DNA of 64,000 nucleotides from CAUPWF01 sp044425815 (GCA_044425815.1 JAWXVA010000002.1:1-64000), one strand, 5' to 3'; counted from the stretch's first letter, positions 53,115-62,683 are shown. Numbers and translations are program-made. The notes: generated by a model not told the origin, from the letters alone.

Positions 53115-56100
53115 TTATTCCACTGTTGCAATATCAATTAGTGTCAAGTGATTAATATCTGTATTTTCAAGACTCATAATCAGAGCTTGTGCTGTATCCA
53201 TAGCAGTAAGTACATTCACACCAGTTTCGATAGCATTTCTACGAATTACAAATCCATCACGTGCTCTTTCTGCCCCTTGTTGTGGTGTATCAATTACTAA
53301 GTCGATTTCATGGCCTAAAATCAAGTCCATTAAGTTCGGTGATTCTTGCTCTAATTTTCCTGTTCTGATTGCTTTTACTCCTGCTTCGTTTAACGCTTTT
53401 GCAGTACCACGTGTAGCAAAGATTCTGTATCCTAGTGCTTCAAATCTTCTTGCAACTTCGATTCCTTCTTCTTTATCTTCATCACGTAATGTCATAATCA
53501 TATTTTTATATTTAGGTAATTTAATTCCAGCTCCAATAAATGCTTTATAAAGAGCTTCGTCAAATGTTGTTGCAATACCCAAACATTCTCCTGTAGATTT
53601 CATTTCTGGTCCTAAGCTAATATCTGCACCACGAATCTTCTCAAATGAGAATACAGGCATTTTAATTGCTATATAATCGGCTTTCTTTTGAAGTCCTGGT
53701 GTATAACCAAGCTCTTTTAATTTGTGACCAATGATAACTTGTGTTGCAAGTGGCACAATTGGAATACCTGTCACCTTGCTAATGTAAGGAACCGTACGGC
53801 TTGATCTTGGATTTACTTCGATTACATATACATCTTCACCACATACGATGAATTGAATATTAATCATACCAATAACATGAAGTGCTCTTGCTAATCTCCC
53901 TGTGTAGTCAACGATTTTATCCACTACCAATTCCGAAATGCTTTGTGCTGGGTATACTGAAATACTGTCACCCGAGTGAATACCAGCTCTTTCAATGTGT
54001 TCCATGACACCAGGAATCACAATATCAGTTCCATCACACACTGCATCTACTTCAATTTCTTTTCCTACTAAATATTTATCGACTAAGATTGGGTGATCTT
54101 GTGCTATACGGTTGATGATTTCTATGTACTCATCAATATCATGATCATTGATTGCAATTTGCATTCCTTGACCACCTAATACATAGGAAGGACGAACCAA
54201 TACAGGATACCCTAGTTCATTCGCTACTTTTTTCGCTTCTTCGGCTGTATAAACAGTACCACCAGTAGGTCTTGGGATTTTACAGTCTTCTAAGATTTTA
54301 TCGAATAATTCTCTATCTTCTGCTGCATCAACATCTTCTGCTTTAGTACCTAGAATTGGAACTCCCATCTTTAAAAGAGCTTCTGTTAATTTAATCGCTG
54401 TTTGTCCACCAAACTGAACTACTGCACCATCAGGCTTTTCTACATCTACGATGCTTTCTACATCTTCTGGAGTTAATGGTTCAAAATATAATTTGTCTGC
54501 AATATCAAAGTCAGTACTTACTGTCTCTGGATTATTATTTACAATAATGGTTTCGTAACCTGCTTTTTCAAATGCCCAAGTACAATGTACTGAGCAATAA
54601 TCAAATTCAATACCTTGTCCTATACGAATTGGACCAGACCCAAGTACCAATACTTTTTTCTTAGGATTTGTTTCTTCCACTTCATTTTCACTACCGAACA
54701 CAGAATAGTAATATGGTGTCGCTGCTGCAAATTCTGCTGCACATGTATCAACCATTTTATAAGCTGCAACGATTCCAAATCCTTTACGGATATCATGAAT
54801 CTCGCGTTCTGTTTTGCCAGTAAGTCTACCGATTACATTATCTGGGAATTCAATACGTTTTGCTTCTTTTAATAGCTCTTCTGTCAATTCTTCTGTTTTT
54901 AATCGTTCTTCCATTTCAACAAGAATTGCTATCTTATCAATAAACCAAACGTCAATTTTAGTGATATCATGAATTTCTTCGTATGTAATTCCTTTTCTAA
55001 TGGCTTCTGAAATCAACCAAATTCTTCTATCATCTACTCTTTCAAGTTTTTTGAGAATTTCTACTTTTGTCATATCAGAATAGTCATAAGACAATAAACA
55101 ATCTACATGTTGTTCAAGTGAACGGATAGCTTTCATCAATCCACCTTCGAAGTTATCACATATACTCATAACTTCACCAGTAGCTTGCATTTGCGTACCT
55201 AATTTTCTTTTAGCTGTAATGAATTTATCAAATGGTAAACGAGGCATTTTCACGACACAATAATCTAGCATTGGCTCAAAACTAGCATATGTTTTACCTG
55301 TAATCGTATTTAGTATCTCATCTAATGTATATCCTAAAGCAATCTTAGCCGCTACTTTAGCAATTGGGTAACCTGTCGCCTTTGAAGCTAGTGCTGAAGA
55401 TCTACTAACTCGAGGGTTTACTTCAATTACACAATACTCAAAGCTTGTTGGATGAAGAGCATATTGCACATTACATCCACCTGTAATTTTCAGCTCACTA
55501 ATGATATTAAGTGCAGAAGTACGCAACATCTGATATTCTTTATCACCTAGCGTTTGTGAAGGCGCAACTACGATACTATCACCAGTATGTACTCCAACTG
55601 GGTCAATATTTTCCATATTACAAACAGTAATGCAGTTTCCATTTCCATCTCTCATTACTTCGTATTCAATTTCTTTCCAACCAGCGATGCAACGCTCTAC
55701 AAGAACTTGACCCACGCGTGATAGGCGAAGTCCATTTTCAAGAATTTCTCTTAATTGTGCTACATCATATGCAATACCACCACCTGAACCTCCAAGTGTG
55801 TATGCTGGGCGAAGAACTACTGGGTAACCAATCTGTGCTGCAAATACAACACCGTCTTCTACATTTTCAACTACTAGAGAAGCAGCTACAGGTTCATTGA
55901 TTTTCTCCATTGTACTTTTGAATTCTAAACGATCTTCTGCTTTCTTAATTGTTTCAGACGTAGTCCCAATTAATTTCACATTATTGTTTTCAAAGAATCC
56001 TTTTTCATCTAATTCCATAGCTAGATTAAGTCCAGCTTGCCCTCCTAGTGTAGGTAATACACTATCTGGTTTTTCTTTCAGAATTAATTGTTCTACTACT

Positions 56101-56315
56101 TCTACTGTAAGTGGTTCAATATATACTTTATCCGCAATATCTTTATCCGTCATAATCGTAGCAGGGTTTGAATTAAGTAATACAACTTCAATCCCCTCTT
56201 CTTTTAACGAACGACACGCTTGTGTTCCTGCATAGTCAAACTCTGCTGCTTGACCAATTACTATTGGACCTGATCCTAATACTAATACTTTCTTAATCTC
56301 TGGATTTCTTGGCAT
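53115..56315 (-). CDS. carB: Carbamoyl-phosphate synthase large subunit
   Basis: The 1066-residue subunit makes carbamoyl phosphate from bicarbonate, ammonia and two ATP for pyrimidine and arginine synthesis. It has two ATP-grasp halves, each beginning KKVLVLGSGPI.IGQ (residues 8 and about 555). The first shows RPAYTLGGSGGG near 165 and EVNPRVSRSSALASKATG near 298; the second shows RPSYVLGGQGMQ and EVNPRSSRTVPYISKVTG. Residues about 930-1066 form the MGS-like regulatory domain, often the UMP/ornithine site. The start ATG shares one base with the carA stop (TAATG). Confidence 0.98.
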   Translation of the reverse strand: MPRNPEIKKVLVLGSGPIVIGQAAEFDYAGTQACRSLKEEGIEVVLLNSNPATIMTDKDIADKVYIEPLTVEVVEQLILKEKPDSVLPTLGGQAGLNLAMELDEKGFFENNNVKLIGTTSETIKKAEDRLEFKSTMEKINEPVAASLVVENVEDGVVFAAQIGYPVVLRPAYTLGGSGGGIAYDVAQLREILENGLRLSRVGQVLVERCIAGWKEIEYEVMRDGNGNCITVCNMENIDPVGVHTGDSIVVAPSQTLGDKEYQMLRTSALNIISELKITGGCNVQYALHPTSFEYCVIEVNPRVSRSSALASKATGYPIAKVAAKIALGYTLDEILNTITGKTYASFEPMLDYCVVKMPRLPFDKFITAKRKLGTQMQATGEVMSICDNFEGGLMKAIRSLEQHVDCLLSYDYSDMTKVEILKKLERVDDRRIWLISEAIRKGITYEEIHDITKIDVWFIDKIAILVEMEERLKTEELTEELLKEAKRIEFPDNVIGRLTGKTEREIHDIRKGFGIVAAYKMVDTCAAEFAAATPYYYSVFGSENEVEETNPKKKVLVLGSGPIRIGQGIEFDYCSVHCTWAFEKAGYETIIVNNNPETVSTDFDIADKLYFEPLTPEDVESIVDVEKPDGAVVQFGGQTAIKLTEALLKMGVPILGTKAEDVDAAEDRELFDKILEDCKIPRPTGGTVYTAEEAKKVANELGYPVLVRPSYVLGGQGMQIAINDHDIDEYIEIINRIAQDHPILVDKYLVGKEIEVDAVCDGTDIVIPGVMEHIERAGIHSGDSISVYPAQSISELVVDKIVDYTGRLARALHVIGMINIQFIVCGEDVYVIEVNPRSSRTVPYISKVTGIPIVPLATQVIIGHKLKELGYTPGLQKKADYIAIKMPVFSFEKIRGADISLGPEMKSTGECLGIATTFDEALYKAFIGAGIKLPKYKNMIMTLRDEDKEEGIEVARRFEALGYRIFATRGTAKALNEAGVKAIRTGKLEQESPNLMDLILGHEIDLVIDTPQQGAERARDGFVIRRNAIETGVNVLTAMDTAQALIMSLENTDINHLTLIDIATVE

Positions 56316-57388
56316 TATTTCGCTCCTCCCATCATTTCAATAAATCTGTCAAACAAGTACGCTGAATCTTGAGGTCCTGGACTTGCTTCTGGATGAAATT
56401 GAACTGTAAAAATATTTTTACCAGTATATTTCAATCCTTCATTTGTATTATCATTAACATTTACGAATGCTGGTACTGCAACCGTCTCATCTAAATTATC
56501 TACATCCACAACATAACCATGGTTTTGCGAAGATATATATACATGATTTGTTTCAAAATCTTTTACTGGATGGTTTCCACCTCTATGGCCATATTTTAAT
56601 TTATGAGTGTCTGCTCCATTTGCCAATGCCATTAATTGATGACCTAAACAAATTGCAAAAATCGGAATTTCTGAATTATACAATTTTTTCACTTCTTCGA
56701 TTATAGACACACATGTTTGTGGATCTCCAGGTCCATTAGAAAGCATAATACCATCTGGATTTGAATCAATGATTTCTTGTGCTGATGTATGTGCTGGATA
56801 TATCGTCACTTCGCAACCTCTTTCATTTAGTGAACGTGCGATATTTTTCTTTGCGCCAAAATCCATAAGAGCTACCTTGAATCCATCTCCTGGTATCACA
56901 TACTTTTCTTCACATGTAACTTTAGATACAACATCTCCTACAACATATGTTTTTAATCTAGCAATCACCTCTTCAAGATCATAATCGCTATTTGTTGTAA
57001 TCATACCGTTCATCGTTCCTTTTTCTCTCAATATTTTAGTTAACGCACGTGTGTCAACGCCTGAAATCCCAGGAATATCTTGTGCTTCTAAAAATTCTTG
57101 AATCGTACCTTCTGATCTGAAGTTACTAGGCAATCTAGATAATTCTCTTACAATATAGCCATCTGGCCATGCTTTATTCGATTCCATATCTTCGTAACAA
57201 ATACCGTAGTTACCAATTAACGGATATGTCATTACTACTGCTTGTCCCGCATAAGAAGGGTCTGTTAATACCTCTAAGTAACCAGTCATCGAAGTATTAA
57301 ATACTATTTCACTTATCATTTCACGTTTCGAACCGATACTTGTTCCCACAAATACTGTTCCGTCTTCTAAAATCAGATATGCTTTCAT
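56315..57388 (-). CDS. carA: Carbamoyl-phosphate synthase small subunit
   Basis: The 357-residue glutaminase supplies ammonia to CarB. The N-terminal domain begins KAYLILEDGTVFVGTSIGS, with ISGVDTRALTKILREKG near residue 110. The class I amidotransferase triad is seen: the nucleophile in FAICLGHQLMALANGA (near 247) and the His-Glu pair in QFHPEASPGPQD (near 330). Its TAA overlaps the carB ATG. A leader of about 220 nt with several hairpins precedes it. Confidence 0.98.
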   Translation of the reverse strand: MKAYLILEDGTVFVGTSIGSKREMISEIVFNTSMTGYLEVLTDPSYAGQAVVMTYPLIGNYGICYEDMESNKAWPDGYIVRELSRLPSNFRSEGTIQEFLEAQDIPGISGVDTRALTKILREKGTMNGMITTNSDYDLEEVIARLKTYVVGDVVSKVTCEEKYVIPGDGFKVALMDFGAKKNIARSLNERGCEVTIYPAHTSAQEIIDSNPDGIMLSNGPGDPQTCVSIIEEVKKLYNSEIPIFAICLGHQLMALANGADTHKLKYGHRGGNHPVKDFETNHVYISSQNHGYVVDVDNLDETVAVPAFVNVNDNTNEGLKYTGKNIFTVQFHPEASPGPQDSAYLFDRFIEMMGGAK

Positions 57389-57468
57389 TTCTTCACCATT
57401 TGTCCCTTCACAATTAAAATCTTGTACACTGTTGCCTCTTTATACCATCAAAGTCGTATTTCCTCAAA

Positions 57469-57510
57469 ATAGAGGACTCCTTTTTGTTCAAACAATTGGG
57501 AGTCCTCTAT
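57469..57510 (-). terminator. Attenuator-like hairpin in the carAB leader
   Basis: Arms ATAGAGGACTCC (57469-57480) and GGAGTCCTCTAT (57499-57510) pair perfectly over 12 bp with an 18-nt loop. On the minus strand four U residues follow. It lies between the predicted promoter and carA, so it may act as a transcription attenuator. No PyrR-binding sequence was recognised. Confidence 0.55.
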
Positions 57511-57517
57511 AAAATAT

Positions 57518-57539
57518 CAAGTACGCCTCGGCGCGCTTG
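57518..57539. promoter_or_regulatory. GC-rich inverted repeat in the carAB leader
   Basis: The sequence reads CAAG-nn-CGCC-nn-GGCG-nn-CTTG, symmetric at 16 of 22 positions. It stands out as very GC-rich in an AT-rich leader. It could be a protein operator or an RNA hairpin preceding the attenuator-like stem. Confidence 0.4.
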
Positions 57540-57615
57540 TTGTCAATTAATTCAAAAGAATCAATAAACATATAACTTAATATCACGGCAAGCTTTGCCT
57601 GTACAAATTGTAAAA

Positions 57616-57644
57616 ATTTTACCATACATACATAAATAATACAA
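57616..57644 (-). promoter_or_regulatory. Candidate promoter of carAB
   Basis: On the minus strand TTGTAT (57639-57644), a 17-bp spacer and TAAAAT (57616-57621) lie just past the symporter stop codon. The 300-bp gap from 57389 to 57688 otherwise holds the leader hairpins at 57469-57510, 57518-57539 and 57587-57599 (GGCAA/TTGCC). A lone TTGACA inside the leader has no fitting -10. Confidence 0.5.
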
Positions 57645-57688
57645 GCAGTAATTCTATTTTTTTATATTGTATTCATTTTCGTTATAAT

Positions 57689-59221
57689 CTATTTAGTATT
57701 TAAAGAATTTTTCTTTGTTACAACTACTTGTTCTTCTAAACAACTAAATACTGTATCTACTTCTTTCGGTTGTGAAACGCTTGTTAGAATACTCACCACT
57801 GGAACTAACACTAGACCTATTACCATTGCAAAAGCACCTGCGTTGATCGATGATTCAAAATAACCAAGATACATATTACTCACTGTAATTCCTACTCCTG
57901 ATATGAAACTTGCCCAAATGGCAATTCGTGTTGTTTTCTTCCAATATAGTCCGTATAATAATGGCGCTAAGAATGAACCAGCTAAAGCGCCCCAAGAAAT
58001 CCCCATTAATTGTGCAATAAATGTAGTTGGATTTAATGCAATTACTACCGAAATCACAATAAATACTACGATTAAAATTCGCATAATAAAAACTTGCTTT
58101 TTCTCAGTCAAATTTTTCAGGATATTATCTTTTAATAAATCTAGTGTTAAAGTTGAGCTAGATGTAAGAACTAGTGATGATAATGTCGACATGGATGCTG
58201 ACAATACGAGGACAACTACAATTCCTATTAACACATCTGAAAGGGTAGAGAGCATAGATGGAATAATTGCATCGTATACTACGGAACCTGTACTTGCATC
58301 GCGTATTGCGTCTGAATCAAATAGTCTTCCAAATCCGCCAAGGTAGTATGACCCACCTGCTACTATAAACGCAAAGATAGTAGAAATCACAGTCCCCGTA
58401 TTGATTGATTTCTCATCTTTAATAGCATAGAATTTTCCCACCATTTGTGGAAGGCCCCACGTACCAAGAGAAGTCAAAATAATTACACCCAATAGATTCA
58501 ATGGCTCCGGACCAAAAAATGAGGTATATGCACCTTGTTGACCTAAGGTCGCTACTGATTCACTTGGTATTTCAGCTAGTGTTTTTATAGCTTCTGTAAA
58601 ACCGCCTTGTCCATTTAGAACCGATACTATCACTGCAATAATTCCGATTAGCATAATAATTCCTTGGATGAAATCATTGATAGCAGTTGCCATATACCCA
58701 CCTAAAATCACGTATAACGCAGTGAAACATGCCATAGCAAGTACACAAACAGTATAAGGAACATTAAATGCCATTTCGAACAATCTAGAAAGTCCGTTAT
58801 ATACAGATGCAGTGTATGGTATCAAGAAAACAAATACAATGATAGAAGCAACTATTTTGATTTGTTTACTTTCAAATCTTTTTCCGAAAAATTCTGGCAT
58901 CGTCTTAGCGTTTAAGTGTTGTGTCATAACTCTAGTTCTTCTACCTAGTACAACCCAAGCTAATAGACTACCTATTAATGCATTTCCAATCCCGATCCAT
59001 GTAGATGATATACCATATTTCCATCCAAACTGTCCTGCATACCCTACAAATACTACCGCTGAAAAATAAGATGTTCCATATGCAAATGCTGTAAGCCACG
59101 GTCCTGCTGATCTGCCACCTAACACAAACCCTTCAACTGAATTCGCATGTTTTCTAGCATAAATACCTACTAAAATCATGGAAACAAAAAATAAAATCAA
59201 TAACAATGCCTTCACTACCAT
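57689..59221 (-). CDS. Sodium:solute symporter (SSS family)
   Basis: The 510-residue membrane protein has about 13 hydrophobic helices and matches the SSS family (PutP/PanF type). Family features are VEGFVLGGRSAGPWLTAFAYG near residue 30, TMPEFFGKRFESK near 107, and LGGYMATAINDFIQGIIMLIG near 175, plus serine-rich helix VLVLSASMSTLSSLVLTSSSTL near 338, part of the sodium site. Proline, pantothenate and other solutes are all possible. A striking palindrome (59283-59311) lies upstream. A TATAAT-like box at about 59246-59251 follows it. Confidence 0.88.
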   Translation of the reverse strand: MVVKALLLILFFVSMILVGIYARKHANSVEGFVLGGRSAGPWLTAFAYGTSYFSAVVFVGYAGQFGWKYGISSTWIGIGNALIGSLLAWVVLGRRTRVMTQHLNAKTMPEFFGKRFESKQIKIVASIIVFVFLIPYTASVYNGLSRLFEMAFNVPYTVCVLAMACFTALYVILGGYMATAINDFIQGIIMLIGIIAVIVSVLNGQGGFTEAIKTLAEIPSESVATLGQQGAYTSFFGPEPLNLLGVIILTSLGTWGLPQMVGKFYAIKDEKSINTGTVISTIFAFIVAGGSYYLGGFGRLFDSDAIRDASTGSVVYDAIIPSMLSTLSDVLIGIVVVLVLSASMSTLSSLVLTSSSTLTLDLLKDNILKNLTEKKQVFIMRILIVVFIVISVVIALNPTTFIAQLMGISWGALAGSFLAPLLYGLYWKKTTRIAIWASFISGVGITVSNMYLGYFESSINAGAFAMVIGLVLVPVVSILTSVSQPKEVDTVFSCLEEQVVVTKKNSLNTK

Positions 59222-59282
59222 ATCCTTTTCCTCACTTTACGTTTCTACTCTCTAACATTATATTTTGAAACTTTTTACTAAC

Positions 59283-59311
59283 ACGCTTTAAAGTGTAACA
59301 CTTTAAAGCGT
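59283..59311. promoter_or_regulatory. Perfect 29-bp palindrome upstream of the symporter
   Basis: Arms ACGCTTTAAAGTGT (59283-59296) and ACACTTTAAAGCGT (59298-59311) match at all 14 positions around one central base. It lies between the mgsA terminator and the symporter gene, 62 bp before the start codon and upstream of a TATAAT-like box. It has no U-tract, so an operator is more likely than a terminator. Confidence 0.65.
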
Positions 59312-59327
59312 TAAACTATATGTATAT

Positions 59328-59368
59328 AAAAATACCACACTTTTCAATATTCGTCAACAAGTGTGGTA
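59328..59368 (-). terminator. Terminator after mgsA
   Basis: Arms TACCACACTT (59333-59342) and AAGTGTGGTA (59359-59368) form a 10-bp stem, followed on the minus strand by five U residues (59328-59332). It is 20 bp past the mgsA stop codon. Confidence 0.9.
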
Positions 59369-59387
59369 CTTTCCTTTATTTAAATTA

Positions 59388-59864
59388 TTACTTCAATTGT
59401 TCAACTCTATCTTGTACCTTCTTTGTAAAGTTTTCAACTCTACGATTATATGTTTCTTCCATATACTTTGATTGCAACATAAAATCTGCTGTAGCAAAAT
59501 TATTAGCAATTGGAATATCATATACCACAGCGATTCTAAGCAACGCTTTTACGTCTGGGTCATGTGGTTGCGCTTCCAATGGATCCCACATAAATATCAT
59601 AAAATCAATCTGTCCTTCTACAATTTTTGCACCGATTTGTTGATCTCCACCTAGTGGTCCGCTATTATATCCTTTTACAGGTAATCCTGTCTTTTCTGCA
59701 ATCAGTCTCGCTGTCGTTCCTGTTCCACAAAGAAAATGACCTTTCAGTATCTCTTTGTTTTTATCGCACCATTCTACTAATTCTTTTTTCTTTCCATCGT
59801 GTGCAACTAGTGCAATGTGTTTTGTTTTACCAATTTCAAATTGTACATATTCGTCTTGTATCAT
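59388..59864 (-). CDS. mgsA: Methylglyoxal synthase
   Basis: The 158-residue enzyme converts dihydroxyacetone phosphate to methylglyoxal, a bypass used when phosphorylated sugars pile up. It shows HIALVAHDGKKKELVEWC near residue 16 (phosphate-binding Lys), LCGTGTTARLI near 45, SGPLGGDQQIGAKI near 68 with the catalytic aspartate, and FMWDPLEAQPHDPDVKALLR near 90. The length is at the upper end of the family. An AGGAGG site precedes the ATG. It has its own terminator. Confidence 0.96.
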   Translation of the reverse strand: MIQDEYVQFEIGKTKHIALVAHDGKKKELVEWCDKNKEILKGHFLCGTGTTARLIAEKTGLPVKGYNSGPLGGDQQIGAKIVEGQIDFMIFMWDPLEAQPHDPDVKALLRIAVVYDIPIANNFATADFMLQSKYMEETYNRRVENFTKKVQDRVEQLK

Positions 59865-59951
59865 TAGGCACCTCCTACTCTTAGCATCTGTTATGCTATT
59901 ACCTATTCTTTTCTATTTTCTTGTTATACAATTTCATTCTAACATTTTATC

Positions 59952-60620
59952 CTAGTATTTCGCAACAATTTCTCCATGATTTTTATAAATACTTTTTGTT
60001 GGAACATAGCCACGCACCATAGATAGTGGATAAATATTTGCTTCTCTACCAATAACAGTAGCTGGATTTAGAACGGAATTGCAACCTACTTCTACGTTGT
60101 CTCCTATCATAGCTCCAAATTTCTTTAGCCCTGTTTCGATTACTACATCATCTTTTTTTATAGTTGTTAATAGTTTATCTGATTTTACATTGGACGTAAT
60201 AGATCCAGCTCCCATGTGTGCTTTATAGCCTAAAATTGAGTCACCTACATAATTGTAGTGAGGCACTTGTACTTTATTAAAAAGAATCACGTTTTTTAGT
60301 TCTGTAGAATTTCCTACTACTGCGCCTTCTCCAACTATTGCATTACCACGAATAAATGCACAATGACGCACCTCTGCGTCTCCACAAATAATAAGAGGTC
60401 CATTTAGAGATGCTGTCGTTGCAACTTTTGCACTTTTTGCAATCCAGATATTCTCTCCATGTTTTTCATATTCCTCCAAAGATAATGTTGCTCCGATTTC
60501 CATAATGAATGCTCCGATTTTAGGGAGCACTTCCCATGGATATGTAGCACCTTCAAAAATTCTCCCTGCAATTGTTTCTTCCATATCATATAATGCTGCA
60601 ATAGTTAATTCTTTTATCAT
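59952..60620 (-). CDS. Left-handed beta-helix acyltransferase-like protein
   Basis: The 222-residue protein has a helical N-terminus (about 1-60) and then hexapeptide repeats of the left-handed beta-helix type (about 60-205: IWIAKSAKVATTASLNGPLIIC, GEGAVVGNSTELKN, IGDNVEVGCNSVLNPATVIG). It resembles the acyltransferase half of GlmU but lacks any nucleotidyltransferase domain. Such proteins are often annotated as GlmU-like or UDP-GlcNAc-pyrophosphorylase-related; activity is unproven. It lies 2 bp after topB, so the two are cotranscribed. Confidence 0.82.
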   Translation of the reverse strand: MIKELTIAALYDMEETIAGRIFEGATYPWEVLPKIGAFIMEIGATLSLEEYEKHGENIWIAKSAKVATTASLNGPLIICGDAEVRHCAFIRGNAIVGEGAVVGNSTELKNVILFNKVQVPHYNYVGDSILGYKAHMGAGSITSNVKSDKLLTTIKKDDVVIETGLKKFGAMIGDNVEVGCNSVLNPATVIGREANIYPLSMVRGYVPTKSIYKNHGEIVAKY

Positions 60621-60622
60621 AA

Positions 60623-62653
60623 TTATCCTCTTTTCTTATAATATTGTGATGCATTATCAAAACACTGTTTTAATAAATACTGATTATTCGTATTCAATAC
60701 TCCTTGTGTACGTATTTGAATAAAGTTTTCTAATTTCACCATATATTCTTTTTCTGTTATCTCTCCATCGGCCACATAAGTAAGTCCTTTTTCCCAACTT
60801 GCTGTAAGTTCAGGGTTTAGAAGTGATTTAATCGAGTGAAATACTACATCATAGATCATCTCTCCCATCAGCGTAGGTGTTATAATCTGAGTCTTTTTAT
60901 TTAATTGCATATACTTATTATGTATTAATTTTTTTAATATTTCTGCCCTAGTAGCACTTGTGCCAATTCCACTACCTTTTATCTGTGCTCGTAGTTCATC
61001 ATCTTCTATTAATTGACCAGCATTTTCCATAGCAAGGATAATTGACCCTGAATTATATCGTTTCGGCGGTGTCGTTTCCCCTTCCTTTATATCTAGTGAA
61101 TTAATTGGTAATGTCATTCCTTTTCTTAAACTCTGAACCATCTGAAATAAGGTTTGATCACCACTAGACTCTTCTGAATTTTCTTCTGATGTAGTTGAAT
61201 TTCCAAGTACTTTCAAATACCCTTCACTCTCTAATACTTTAAAATTGGAAAAGAAAGATTCATTTCCTATTTTCGAGACTATCCCCACTTTTTGATAAAC
61301 CGCAGCTGGGTAGAAAATGGCTAAAAAGCGTTTCACAATACTATTGTATATATTTAGAGATAATGGAGCAAGACTGTTGATTGCATTTAACCCCTGTCCT
61401 GTAGGGATAATTGCATAATGATCTGTAATTTGTTTGTCATTAACATAACGTGTTGATGCTATCTTTTTGTGGCTTCCCAGTGATACAATATCATTCAAGT
61501 ATTCACTTGCCATAGGATATTTTGACAATCCATTTAAATTCTTATGAATCTCTTTTGCAACTGCCGTTGACAATACTCTTGCATCAGTTCTAGGATAGGT
61601 AACTAATTTTTTTTCATATAGTTCTTGAACGACACGTAGCGTTTCATCTGGACTGATTTTAAAGCGTTTTGAACATTCATTTTGAAGTTCTGCAAGATTA
61701 TATAATAGTGGTGGGTTTTTCTTTTCCTTTTTCTTTTCCACCGATTGTATCACAGCTTGATATGGTGTTATTTCTTTGCAAATCCCAATTAATTCTTCTG
61801 CCTTTATTCGTTCACGGAACCCATTTTCTTTATATAATACTGGCGACTCAAAGTATTTTGACCCTTCTACAGCCTTCCATTCACCTTCGAATTGCTTATC
61901 AGATTCACCTACTGTTACGAGCACTCTATAAAATGGTGTTTTTATAAATTCACGTACTTCGCGCTCTCGTCGAACAACCATGCCCAATACACATGTCATT
62001 ACCCGTCCAACTGAAACCACAGAATATTTCTTATTCAAGTAAGTTGCAATCGTATTTCCATATTTGAGAGAAAGCAATCTCGAAAAATTTATCCCCATTA
62101 AATAATCTTCTTTAGCACGTAAATAAGCCGACGCACTTAAATTATCGTATTCTTCCAAATTCTTTGATTCTTTAATACCACGGAGTATTTCATCCTCTGT
62201 CTGTGAATCAATCCATACACGTTTCCGTACTTTACCACTAACATGCGCTTCTTGTTCCACAAGCCTATAAATGTATTCTCCTTCACGCCCAGAGTCAGTA
62301 CATACATAGATCGTATCAACATCTTCACGTGTAAGTATGCCTTTAACGGTTTTAAATTGTTTTAATACATTTGGTATTACTTCATATTTAAATTCTTCTG
62401 GAAGAAATGGCAATGTATCAAGGCTCCATCTCTTTAGTTTTTCATCGTATACCTCTGGATAACTCATCGTCACTAAATGACCGACGCACCAAGTGATAAT
62501 CGCTTCTTCTGATTCTAGAAATCCATCGCCACGTCTGGTTTTTAATTGTAGTGCTTTTGCAAATTCTTGCGCTACACTCGGTTTTTCTGCTATATAAACT
62601 GATTTTCCCATATTTGAAATTAATATAGGTTGCGTACACTTTAATATACGCAA
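60623..62653 (-). CDS. topB: DNA topoisomerase III
   Basis: The type IA topoisomerase unlinks DNA by a single-strand break. The TOPRIM domain begins MGKSVYIAEKPSVAQEFAKAL with TDSGREGEYIYRLV near residue 118, and the active tyrosine lies in VTYPRTDARVLS near 353. The C-terminal zinc fingers of TopA are absent, as expected for TopB. The TTG at 62653 follows AAAGGAG by 8 nt, but the family's usual start is the ATG at 62611 (662 residues). A 10-bp hairpin overlaps the TTG. I keep the longer form with this doubt. Confidence 0.92.
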   Translation of the reverse strand: MRILKCTQPILISNMGKSVYIAEKPSVAQEFAKALQLKTRRGDGFLESEEAIITWCVGHLVTMSYPEVYDEKLKRWSLDTLPFLPEEFKYEVIPNVLKQFKTVKGILTREDVDTIYVCTDSGREGEYIYRLVEQEAHVSGKVRKRVWIDSQTEDEILRGIKESKNLEEYDNLSASAYLRAKEDYLMGINFSRLLSLKYGNTIATYLNKKYSVVSVGRVMTCVLGMVVRREREVREFIKTPFYRVLVTVGESDKQFEGEWKAVEGSKYFESPVLYKENGFRERIKAEELIGICKEITPYQAVIQSVEKKKEKKNPPLLYNLAELQNECSKRFKISPDETLRVVQELYEKKLVTYPRTDARVLSTAVAKEIHKNLNGLSKYPMASEYLNDIVSLGSHKKIASTRYVNDKQITDHYAIIPTGQGLNAINSLAPLSLNIYNSIVKRFLAIFYPAAVYQKVGIVSKIGNESFFSNFKVLESEGYLKVLGNSTTSEENSEESSGDQTLFQMVQSLRKGMTLPINSLDIKEGETTPPKRYNSGSIILAMENAGQLIEDDELRAQIKGSGIGTSATRAEILKKLIHNKYMQLNKKTQIITPTLMGEMIYDVVFHSIKSLLNPELTASWEKGLTYVADGEITEKEYMVKLENFIQIRTQGVLNTNNQYLLKQCFDNASQYYKKRG

Positions 62654-62656
62654 CCT
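62627..62656 (-). promoter_or_regulatory. Hairpin over the topB start region
   Basis: Arms AGGTTGCGTA (62627-62636) and TACGCAACCT (62647-62656) pair perfectly over 10 bp with a 10-nt loop. The hairpin lies between the AAAGGAG ribosome site and the conserved ATG and contains the alternative TTG, so it could control topB translation. Confidence 0.5.
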
Positions 62657-62683
62657 GAATTCTCCTTTTTTACTAGTTATTTA

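Noticed and set aside
57389..57688. PyrR-binding attenuator in the carAB leader
   Set aside because: The conserved PyrR loop (UCC.G.GAGG type) could not be found; only a generic attenuator-like hairpin is reported.
57903..58346. A 147-codon plus-strand open frame opposite the symporter
   Set aside because: Antisense to conserved membrane helices and without a ribosome site or recognisable motif.
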